Source: a bacterium (GTDB lineage: Bacteria; Verrucomicrobiota; Verrucomicrobiae; Limisphaerales; J093). Taken from it: 16,024 nucleotides of DNA. The notes under the pieces were generated by a model that was not told the DNA's origin, did not search any database, and saw only the letters and a list, made by a program, of their open reading frames with translations. Of the stretch, positions 1 through 6,729 are shown in pieces. A program made the position numbers and the translations under genes. The stretch is taken from assembly GCA_021839785.1 (NCBI GenBank), contig JAKCAB010000221.1, forward strand, positions 1 to 16,024, in the 5' to 3' direction. Numbering within the stretch: position 1 is the first letter of the stretch; every line of letters begins with the position of its first letter.

Positions 1-2340
1 CGGCGGGAGGAACTTCGGATTCTCTTGCGCAAAGATTTGAAGGAGGCGGCCGCCCAGTCCCGCCAGGGCAACCTCATGGATGCGTCCCGGTTGTACGAAG
101 AGTGCTGGAGCTTGGTCCAGCGCATCGGAGACACGAGCATCGAGAACGAGCGCAAAGAGACCGTGGCCGGCTTCTCCGCCACCTACCTGGCGCTCAGCAA
201 GAAATCCTATGCCAGCGCCGCCTACGAAGAGGCCAACCGGCAGGTGTCGCGCGTGCTCCGGGTGGATCCGAAGAACCCCGAGGCGCAAGAGTTGAAGGTG
301 AAGGTGGACAAGGCGCTCAAGGCGCTCGAGGGGCGAACCCCCAGCAAGGAAATCGTCGCCCTGTTGCCGGAGGCCCACCAGTCCAAGTTGGACGCAGGTA
401 GTTTGGTGCAGGATGCCAAGCTGCTTTATGAAATGGGCAAATTGGACGAGGCGGAAGGGAAGCTTCGGCAGGCGATCAAGATCGATCCGGAGAACCGCGC
501 CGCGGGTTATTATCTCACCATGGTTCAGGAGTTGCGGTACAAGCAAGATGCCGTGAAGCGCGAAATCATGGCTCGCAACAAGATGGTCGAGGTCGAGGAG
601 GCTTGGAATCCGTCCATCTCGCGCGAGAAGCTGCCGGTGGCCAACCCGTTTGCCCGTACCAATACCGTTTATACCGGTCCAGGCCGCCGAATGATTTATT
701 CCAAGCTTGATCGCATCCGCCTCGAGAAAGTGGACTTCCCCGGCGTGTCGTTGAGCGAGGCCGTCACCTATCTGGACGAGGAAGCCCGTCTGCGCGACCC
801 GGACAAGAAGGGGCTCAATTTCATCATTGCCCCGACCATCGACTCCCAGCCGCGTCAGGCGGCGGCCGGGCTGACCACCTTCGATCCGCAGACCGGGCAG
901 CCGGTGACCGCGGCGCCCGAGCAGGAGCAGTTCGACCTGGGCGAAGTCCAGATCAAGATCGAGCCGCCACTGCATGACGTGCGCTTGGCCGACGTGCTGG
1001 ACGCAATCGTCAAAGTGGCTGAGAAGCAGATCAAGTACTCGGTCGAGGAATACGCGATCGTGTTCAGCAAGAAGATTCCCGAAGGCGAACAGCTCTTTAC
1101 CAAGACCTTCAAGGTCAACCCGAACACGTTCGTGCAAGGACTCGAAGGCGTCTATGCCATCGATTATTCCAGTGTGCTCGGCGGCAGTGGTACTGGCGGT
1201 ACCGGGGGTGGCGGTTTGGGTGGCGGAGGTCTCGGCGGTGGCGGCGGCCTCGGCGGTGGTGGTGGTGGTGGCGGTTACGGCGGTGGTGGTGGCGGTTATG
1301 GCGGCCAAGGCGGCGGTGGCGGTCTGTCGATTGCGCGGGTGAGTATCGGCGGTGGTGGCTATGGCGGCCAAGGCGGCGGCGGTTTCGGCGGCGGCGGCGG
1401 CTATGGTGGCGGTGGTGGTGGCGGCATCGGCGGGGGTGGCGGTGGCTATGGCGGCCAAGGCGGTGGACTCGGTGGCCAAGGCGGTGGCGGTGGACTCGGC
1501 AGCGGTGGAAGTCCCACTGGCGTGGCGGGATCGACCCCGATGTCCTACGTCAACGACCTCGTGCGGCAATACTTCACCGCGGCAGGTGTCGATCTGGGCG
1601 GCCAGAACATTCTCGGCCAGGGTGGCGGCGGTTTCAGCGGCGCGGGCGGCTTCCAAGGCGGCGCGGCCGGCGCGGGTTTCCAGAACGCCCAAGGCAAAGC
1701 TTTGTTCTTTAATGACCGCACCGGGCTCCTCTTGGTTCGGGCGACCATGCAGGATCTCGAGATCATCGATCAGGCGATCCAAGCCCTAAACATGACGCCG
1801 GATCAGGTGACCATCGAGGTCAAGTTCGTCGAAATCGGGCAGGACGACGCGAAGGCCCTCGGCTTCGACTGGTATTTGGGTAATTTCAACATGGCGGGCG
1901 GCAACGTCGGCCTCTCTGGCGGGACGGCGCCTTCGTATGCGGGCACGCCCTCCGCCGCGAACCCTTACGGCGTGTTTCCGGGCAATTTCGGAGCGCCGGC
2001 GGTGGCGCCTAACGCCGGTACGGATCAAATAATCACCTCTGGATTGCGCAGCACGGAGGTCGGCGGCACAGCGATCCCAACCCTCGCGACGGTCACCGGC
2101 ATCATGACGGATCCCCAATTCCGGGTGGTGATCCGGGCACTGGAACAACGCGGCGGCGTGGATGTGCTCTCCGCCCCGAAAGTGACGACCGTGAGCGGTC
2201 GCCAGGCACAGATTCAAATCATCGATCTCCAGACGGTGGTTTCGTATAACCAGGCCGGCGGCATCGGCGGCGGCACCACTACTACCGGCACAGGCACGGT
2301 GGGTGGTGGGACGACGACGGGTGTTGGGGTCGTCCAGTAA
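1..2340 (+). CDS. Secretin (GspD/PilQ superfamily), N-terminal and first barrel half; 5' end outside window
   Basis: Outer-membrane secretin subunit of a type II secretion or type IV pilus-like machine. The frame is open from base 1, so the real start and any signal peptide lie upstream; the TTG at 25 is only the first start-like codon. In order: TPR-like helices (about 91-330 and 412-546, with 'AIKIDPENRAAGYYL'); an N0/STN-type domain (about 715-1077, 'PGVSLSEAVTYLDEEARL' and 'VRLADVLDAIVKVAEKQIKY') with a Pro/Gln-rich insertion; an N1-type domain (about 1090-1790, ending 'LLLVRATMQDLEIIDQAI') interrupted by a glycine-rich insert; and the first half of the barrel domain (1795-2259, 'VTIEVKFVEIGQDDAKALGF', then 'SAPKVTTVSGRQAQIQI'). 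It ends in a Thr/Gly-rich tail at TAA 2338-2340, before the expected second barrel half. That half follows in the same frame from 2374. It is either a genuine two-part secretin or a recent nonsense mutation or sequencing error. The family call is firm; the exact system (T2SS or T4P) cannot be told without upstream genes. Confidence 0.88.
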   Translation, partial: RREELRILLRKDLKEAAAQSRQGNLMDASRLYEECWSLVQRIGDTSIENERKETVAGFSATYLALSKKSYASAAYEEANRQVSRVLRVDPKNPEAQELKVKVDKALKALEGRTPSKEIVALLPEAHQSKLDAGSLVQDAKLLYEMGKLDEAEGKLRQAIKIDPENRAAGYYLTMVQELRYKQDAVKREIMARNKMVEVEEAWNPSISREKLPVANPFARTNTVYTGPGRRMIYSKLDRIRLEKVDFPGVSLSEAVTYLDEEARLRDPDKKGLNFIIAPTIDSQPRQAAAGLTTFDPQTGQPVTAAPEQEQFDLGEVQIKIEPPLHDVRLADVLDAIVKVAEKQIKYSVEEYAIVFSKKIPEGEQLFTKTFKVNPNTFVQGLEGVYAIDYSSVLGGSGTGGTGGGGLGGGGLGGGGGLGGGGGGGGYGGGGGGYGGQGGGGGLSIARVSIGGGGYGGQGGGGFGGGGGYGGGGGGGIGGGGGGYGGQGGGLGGQGGGGGLGSGGSPTGVAGSTPMSYVNDLVRQYFTAAGVDLGGQNILGQGGGGFSGAGGFQGGAAGAGFQNAQGKALFFNDRTGLLLVRATMQDLEIIDQAIQALNMTPDQVTIEVKFVEIGQDDAKALGFDWYLGNFNMAGGNVGLSGGTAPSYAGTPSAANPYGVFPGNFGAPAVAPNAGTDQIITSGLRSTEVGGTAIPTLATVTGIMTDPQFRVVIRALEQRGGVDVLSAPKVTTVSGRQAQIQIIDLQTVVSYNQAGGIGGGTTTTGTGTVGGGTTTGVGVVQ
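1180..1509 (+). repeat. Glycine-rich low-complexity coding repeat inside secretin
   Basis: About 110 codons are overwhelmingly Gly, interspersed with Tyr, Gln and Leu, and broken once by a non-Gly stretch (LSIARVSI, about 1324-1347). The 17-bp unit TATGGCGGCCAAGGCGG occurs three times (1297, 1360, 1447), encoding YGGQGG-type peptides, which points to expansion by slippage or unequal exchange. It lies between 'LEGVYAIDYSSVL' and 'MSYVNDLVRQYF', that is, inside the N1-type domain. A shorter Gly-rich loop follows at about 1621-1680. The region is easy to mis-assemble, so its exact copy number should be treated with care. Confidence 0.85.
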
Positions 2341-2373
2341 CCGGTGGATCCAACTTTCGACCAGACATTCGAT

Positions 2374-2958
2374 ATGAGAATCAAAGCGCTTGTTCTGCTC
2401 GGTGCGGCGGTTTTGGGGTTGGGCGGCCTGGCCCACGCCCAGGTGGTCAACCAGGCGGCGGCCACCCCGACGATTCAACCCACCACCGTCCCGGTGCCGA
2501 TCGGCCCGACCTTGGACGTGATCCCGCACGTTTCGGCGGATGGTTACACCATCCAATTAAACCTGTTGCCGACCGTTACCGAATTCCTCGGCTACGACGA
2601 TCCCGGCCAATTCCGGGCGGTCGTCGGCAACCTGGCCGCGCCGGTGCCGCTGCCGCGGTTCCGCATCCGCCAGGTCGTGACCAGTTCGATCGTGTGGGAC
2701 GGACAGACCGTGGTGCTGGGCGGCTTGATCTCCGAGCGCGTCACCAAGGTCAAGGACAAGGTGCCCGTCTTCGGCGATCTGCCGCTGGTCGGCCGCTTGT
2801 TCCGCAGCGAGGCGAAGTCGAGTTCGAAGAAGAATCTGGTCATTTTCGTGACCCCCACGATCATCGATCCGGCCGGCAACCGGGTGCACGACGAAAATAA
2901 TCTCCCGTACGATCCCAACAAATTGCCGTCGCAATCGCCGTTCAGTCCGGCCCAGTGA
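2374..2958 (+). CDS. Secretin C-terminal barrel half with its own signal peptide
   Basis: This 194-residue product holds the second half of a secretin barrel domain. Residues 1-22 look like a textbook Sec signal peptide: Arg and Lys at positions 2 and 4, a Leu/Ala/Val/Gly core, and an AHA-Q cleavage site. A short Thr/Pro linker follows, then 'LDVIPHVSADGYTIQLNLL' (about 47-66), 'VVTSSIVWDGQTVVLGGLI', the secretin signature VPVFGDLPLVGRLF (130-143), and the closing 'KNLVIFVTPTIID' strand. The ATG at 2374 is preferred over GTG 2344 because the signal peptide starts there; no clear Shine-Dalgarno is seen for either. It is in the same frame as the upstream secretin fragment, with 33 bases between TAA and ATG. 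Each secretin subunit normally contributes all barrel strands in one chain, so this half would have to pair with the upstream product. If the TAA is an error, the two are one gene. Confidence 0.8.
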   Translation: MRIKALVLLGAAVLGLGGLAHAQVVNQAAATPTIQPTTVPVPIGPTLDVIPHVSADGYTIQLNLLPTVTEFLGYDDPGQFRAVVGNLAAPVPLPRFRIRQVVTSSIVWDGQTVVLGGLISERVTKVKDKVPVFGDLPLVGRLFRSEAKSSSKKNLVIFVTPTIIDPAGNRVHDENNLPYDPNKLPSQSPFSPAQ

Positions 2959-3208
2959 GCGTTCGAGGGCCGGCTCGGGACCAAGGCCGACCCCAACTTG
3001 CCGGAACCGCCGGGGGTGGTCCTCGATTCTGCGGTTTGGGGAGATTTGAAGGGCTGGCGGAGCGATGACGTTCGGTCAGTCGAGTGGCAGGCGACTTGCT
3101 AAGTGGTGCTCGCGGCCACGGTATTCAGAAAAGCAGCGTGACCGGGCAGGTCGACCGCAAAGGCGGGGCTTGCCCAACGAAGTGCGAAAGCTTGTGGACA
3201 CAGCTTAC
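2959..3208 (+). other. Intergenic region between the secretin and the propeller gene
   Basis: These 250 bases carry no convincing gene. An open frame runs through from 3065, but its first 48 codons read as Arg-rich, uncoding-like sequence ahead of the likely ATG at 3209. GGACCA (2978-2983) can pair with TGGTCC (3017-3022) around a 33-base loop, but no T tract follows, so it is not called a terminator. An imperfect hairpin (AAGC-TGTG pairing with CACA-GCTT, about 3188-3206) sits just before the start codon. No promoter with good spacing was seen. Confidence 0.4.
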
Positions 3209-5140
3209 ATGAGCGGAACAATGAGTGGACGCCCTCGAAGCGCGTCGGCGAACCCGGCCGTGGTCCGGGCGCGTGACGCTGGCCGGGCGGTCCGGCTGTC
3301 CTTGGCCCTCGGGATGGCCGCTACGAGCAGCATGGCGGCGGCCGACCTGACGGCGGCGGCGCAAGGCACCGAGTACCTGATCACGCGCGGAATGCCAGGG
3401 GACCAGACGCATCCCCACCTCAGCCTCGACGCCAGTGGCGGCTACGCGGTCTGGCAGGACAACGCCGTGGACGGCGCGGGTCTCGGCATCGGGGCTGCGA
3501 AGCTGAACGGCTCGCTTTCACCCATTCCCACGCGGATGTTCCGGGTCAACGAAAGCACGGCCGATGACCAGGAGAATCCGCAGGTTCAATTGCTCAAGGA
3601 CGGTGGGGCGGTCTTCGTTTGGCAGGGGGGCAAGCAGGGATCGCAGGACATTTGGGCTCGCGTCATCGGCCCGGAAGGCACTTTCACGACGGGCGACCTG
3701 CGGTTGAACGCGGCCACCGGCAACCAGCGCGCCAACCCGGCCATCGCACTCCTGCCCGACGGCAACCTGGTCGTGCTCTGGAGCGGCTTCGGCCAGGACG
3801 GCAGCATGCAGGGCGTCTTTGGGCAGCGCCTCGCGCCGAACGGCGACAAGCTGGGCGGCGAATTTCAAATCAACCAGTTCAGCAGTTTCAACCAGCGGAA
3901 TCCGGCCGTGACCCCGGTCGATGGGGGCGCATTTGTCGCGGCGTGGGTGAGCGAGCAGCAGAGCTACGAAAACAGCGTGGAGGTCTTCGCCCGGCGGTTC
4001 GACGCTTCCGGCAATCCGCTCGGCGACGAGTTCCGGCTCAACACCGCGACCAACCTCTGCGCCAACCCGGTGCTGGCCCGCGGTTGGAACGGCGGCTTCG
4101 TGGCGGCCTGGAGCGAGCGTTATCTCCCCGACCTGACCAACATGTGGGACGTGGTCGTGGGTAATTTCGACACCGCGGGGCAGCCGGTCGGCGCCCCGGC
4201 CGTGGTCAACACCTACCGGCCGAACAATCAGTTTTCGCCGCAGCTCGCCGCCCTGGGCGACACCCGGCTCGTGGTGTGGGACAGTCTTTGGCAGGATGGC
4301 TCGCGCGACGGCATTTACGGGCGCTTGCTGAGCTCGGACGGTCCGGCGGGGGGCGAATTCCTCATCAACACCACCACCGTCAGCCAGCAACTCCAACCCA
4401 TGGTGGCGGCGGATGGCAGCGGGCGGTTCCTGGTGGCTTGGGCCGGATTCGCCGGCGGGGACGCGAGTTTCGAGATTTTTGGCCAACGGTTTGCGGGTGA
4501 ACAGGTGCTGCCGGCGCCGAGCGCACCGGTCGTGTCCGCGCTGGACTCGTACTCGTTGATGGTGAGCTGGGCGCCGCTGGCCGGCTACACCGACCTCGCG
4601 GGCTACCGTCTCTTCGTGGACGGAGCGGCGACGCCGGTGGCTCTGACCAGCAATTTCTACATTCTGAGCGATCTGGATCCCGCAACGGTGCACAGCTTCC
4701 GGCTGGCCTATGAGTTGACGGGCGGTCGCGTTTCGCCGCTGTCGGACGTGGCCAGCGGCACGACCTGGGGCCGCGACCGCAACCACGACGGCCTGCCCGA
4801 CGATTGGCAGACGCTGTATTGGGGGCCGGACAGCTCGACCTGGCCAATTCCAACGGTGGATTCCGACGGCGATGGCGCCTCGAACCTGGCTGAGTTCCTG
4901 GCCGGAACCGACCCAACGAAAGGGGACAGTGCCCTGCGGGTCGGCATTAAGCCCACGACCGGCGGTCTCCTGGTCCAATGGAACGCCCTGCCGGGTTCCA
5001 TCTACCAACTCCAATCCTCGACCGATTTGAAAACTTGGTCGGATGCCGCGGGACCTGCGTTCGCTCCGGGGAGCGTCGCTTCCTCCGTCATTCCCGGCAC
5101 CAACTCCACCGCTTACTATCGCGTTATTCGCGTCCGGTAA
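3209..5140 (+). CDS. Exported beta-propeller / FN3 / calcium-loop protein
   Basis: Predicted secreted or surface protein of 643 residues; function unknown. The ATG at 3209 (or 3221) places a basic stretch and hydrophobic core (residues about 27-45, ending near 'SSMAAAD') at the N-terminus, as in a signal peptide with a long n-region. Residues about 67-434 form seven degenerate repeats of about 50-60 residues with the pattern 'NP.V..L.DG..VV.W......DG...GVFG.R....G...G.EF.IN', which is what a seven-bladed propeller would show. Next come an FN3-like domain (about 436-520, 'LDSYSLMVSWAPLAGYTDLA'), two Asp-rich calcium-type loops (DRNHDGLPDDW, about 524; DSDGDGASNLAEF, about 551), and a C-terminal module ending 'YQLQSSTDLKTW ... 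YYRVIRVR'. Only three bases separate its stop from the next start, so the two are probably cotranscribed. The repeats are read by eye; no enzyme active site was recognised. Confidence 0.82.
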   Translation: MSGTMSGRPRSASANPAVVRARDAGRAVRLSLALGMAATSSMAAADLTAAAQGTEYLITRGMPGDQTHPHLSLDASGGYAVWQDNAVDGAGLGIGAAKLNGSLSPIPTRMFRVNESTADDQENPQVQLLKDGGAVFVWQGGKQGSQDIWARVIGPEGTFTTGDLRLNAATGNQRANPAIALLPDGNLVVLWSGFGQDGSMQGVFGQRLAPNGDKLGGEFQINQFSSFNQRNPAVTPVDGGAFVAAWVSEQQSYENSVEVFARRFDASGNPLGDEFRLNTATNLCANPVLARGWNGGFVAAWSERYLPDLTNMWDVVVGNFDTAGQPVGAPAVVNTYRPNNQFSPQLAALGDTRLVVWDSLWQDGSRDGIYGRLLSSDGPAGGEFLINTTTVSQQLQPMVAADGSGRFLVAWAGFAGGDASFEIFGQRFAGEQVLPAPSAPVVSALDSYSLMVSWAPLAGYTDLAGYRLFVDGAATPVALTSNFYILSDLDPATVHSFRLAYELTGGRVSPLSDVASGTTWGRDRNHDGLPDDWQTLYWGPDSSTWPIPTVDSDGDGASNLAEFLAGTDPTKGDSALRVGIKPTTGGLLVQWNALPGSIYQLQSSTDLKTWSDAAGPAFAPGSVASSVIPGTNSTAYYRVIRVR

Positions 5141-5143
5141 CCT

Positions 5144-6682
5144 ATGCGTGCTCTGTTCGCTCGAATCCTGCTGGTCCTCGCCCTCGCCGGCGCGTTGCCC
5201 CGCGCCCAGGCGTTCTCGTTGCTGGGCGCGTTCGACACCTGGATGACGCCGGAAATCGGCTACCAGCTCGGGGGGCTGGATCTTGGAAACAACACCCTCC
5301 CACCGGACGTGGGGGGGCCGATGAACTTGGGGGAGGAATACCGGTGGAACCTGCCTTTGATCACCTACGGGTTCGACGAATCGTTCCTCAATTATTTTGG
5401 CGCGAAAGGCGTGGAAGAGGTGGAGAAGGCCATCAAGGTCTTCAACGACCTGCCGGCAACCTCACAAATGAGCGCGGATCTGTCTGAGTTTCCCTTGGAT
5501 ACCCGCCGCTTCAACCACCGGGCGACGGCGCTGTACCTGTACGATCTGCGGTCGTACGCGATGGCCGCGCTGATGGAGGTCATGGGGGCCGCGCCGGCAG
5601 AGCGGTACGTCTGGACGCTGCGATCGCGCGTCGTGATCAACAACATTCCTTTCTACACGGTCATCAGACGCAACTTCGATCCGCTCTCGCTTCAACCCAG
5701 CGCGTACGTCAACTCCGTGCTTTACACCTATCAGATTCTCCAGACGATTACGACGCCCACGTATGAAGCGGTGGAGTTCGAGGTGGATCCTACTGTTCCG
5801 AGCGTCAATTCCGTGTCCTCGTTCATAGGGCTGTCGGTGGGAATCTTTGCCTCCGGCTGGACGGTCAACACCTCGCCTGGGCTGTTCTTCACCGGCCTGA
5901 CCCGCGACGACGTGGCTGCGTTGCGCTACCTGTACCGGCCCTCCAACTACAACGTCGAAACGTTGGCCACGAACGTGGTGCAGGCGTCGCCGGGGACGGC
6001 AAGCGGCACTTACCTGATCGGGGGCAGCACCGGATCCGGCAGCTCAAACCCGTGGGGTGCTCCTTCCGGTTTCACCAACGCGGTGGGAACCAACCTGGCG
6101 GCGATCGACGTCGCACTCCGTTCGGGCGTGGACAAGGTCAGCTTTGCGCGGGTGAACTACGATTCCTTGGTCGGCGGCTGGGTGGCGCTGACGAACGTGT
6201 ACGTGGACAAGTACATCACCAATTACACCCAGCGTAGTCAGACCGTGCAGCGTACGCTGACGGCCCCGGACGTGCTTTTCACCGCGGCGGACCTCGGCAT
6301 CGGGGTCACGTCGCCGGTCATGTACCGCCGGACCATTCCGCTGGTTAACTTGGATGCGCAGAACGGCAGCGAGACGTTGGCCGGTCCCGGGCTGATACAG
6401 CCCCCCGTCACGATCACCTTCAGCAAGTTGGGCCAGTTTCTCATCAACGTTCCCGAAGGTGGAGAAGCCGATAGTATCCCGGGTTTCTTCTGGGGGACTT
6501 ATGACGGGACTACGGCGGAGCCGGTCATTTATCCTTTCGGTGCAAGCATCCAAGACTTGGAACGCCTGGTCCTCTCGGGGAGCATGAGTGACAGCAGCCA
6601 GACCCCGTGGCTTTCTCCGTTCATCACGGTTACAGCGACCGGAACAACCAGCACGACCGGGACAGGTGGAACAACCCCGTGA
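5144..6682 (+). CDS. Exported protein of unknown function with metzincin-like fragment
   Basis: The family is not recognised with confidence. The 512-residue product starts with a clear signal peptide (cationic start, 'ILLVLALAGALPRAQA', cleavage near residue 23). A conserved-looking segment 'YGFDESFLNYFGAKGVEEVE' (about 75-94) continues as 'KAIKVFNDLP'. Residues about 247-266 ('FTGLTRDDVAALRYLYRP') resemble the helix and 'LYG' end of matrixin-type metallopeptidases, but no HExxH zinc motif is present anywhere, so peptidase activity is not supported. The C-terminus is a short Thr/Gly-rich tail rather than the YYRV module of its neighbours. The start lies three bases after the previous stop, which suggests translational coupling and a shared transcript. 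No Shine-Dalgarno is evident. It could be a structural or matrix protein, or a degenerate metzincin. Confidence 0.82.
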   Translation: MRALFARILLVLALAGALPRAQAFSLLGAFDTWMTPEIGYQLGGLDLGNNTLPPDVGGPMNLGEEYRWNLPLITYGFDESFLNYFGAKGVEEVEKAIKVFNDLPATSQMSADLSEFPLDTRRFNHRATALYLYDLRSYAMAALMEVMGAAPAERYVWTLRSRVVINNIPFYTVIRRNFDPLSLQPSAYVNSVLYTYQILQTITTPTYEAVEFEVDPTVPSVNSVSSFIGLSVGIFASGWTVNTSPGLFFTGLTRDDVAALRYLYRPSNYNVETLATNVVQASPGTASGTYLIGGSTGSGSSNPWGAPSGFTNAVGTNLAAIDVALRSGVDKVSFARVNYDSLVGGWVALTNVYVDKYITNYTQRSQTVQRTLTAPDVLFTAADLGIGVTSPVMYRRTIPLVNLDAQNGSETLAGPGLIQPPVTITFSKLGQFLINVPEGGEADSIPGFFWGTYDGTTAEPVIYPFGASIQDLERLVLSGSMSDSSQTPWLSPFITVTATGTTSTTGTGGTTP

Positions 6683-6691
6683 ACCCAGATT

Positions 6692-6708
6692 GAGCCAGGA
6701 GTTGGCTC
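6692..6708 (+). repeat. Short intergenic hairpin
   Basis: GAGCCA (6692-6697) and TGGCTC (6703-6708) form a perfect 6-bp stem with a 5-base loop in the 47-base gap between two exported-protein genes. No T tract follows, so it is not an obvious intrinsic terminator. It could be an mRNA processing or stability element, or chance. Confidence 0.35.
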
Positions 6709-6729
6709 GGAAACGACTTTGATTCGGCT

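Noticed and set aside
1180..1509. CRISPR or other spaced array in the repeat region
   Set aside because: The repeats are short, in frame, without unique spacers, and encode glycine-rich protein.
974..1789. Ala/Val-rich open frames overlapping the glycine-rich region
   Set aside because: They arise from reading GGN repeats in another frame (GCG/GTG codons); the Gly frame continues a recognisable secretin on both sides.
2978..3022. Hairpin GGACCA/TGGTCC as a terminator for the secretin
   Set aside because: The loop is 33 bases and no T tract follows, so it does not meet the form of an intrinsic terminator.
3065..3208. N-terminal extension of the propeller gene from ATG 3065
   Set aside because: The 48 residues are Arg-rich and would place the signal peptide about 75 residues from the N-terminus; ATG 3209 or 3221 fits an exported protein.
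3518..5014. Open frame of 498 codons on the minus strand
   Set aside because: It is opposite the propeller gene, with Arg/His/Pro-rich composition typical of a shadow frame and no motif.
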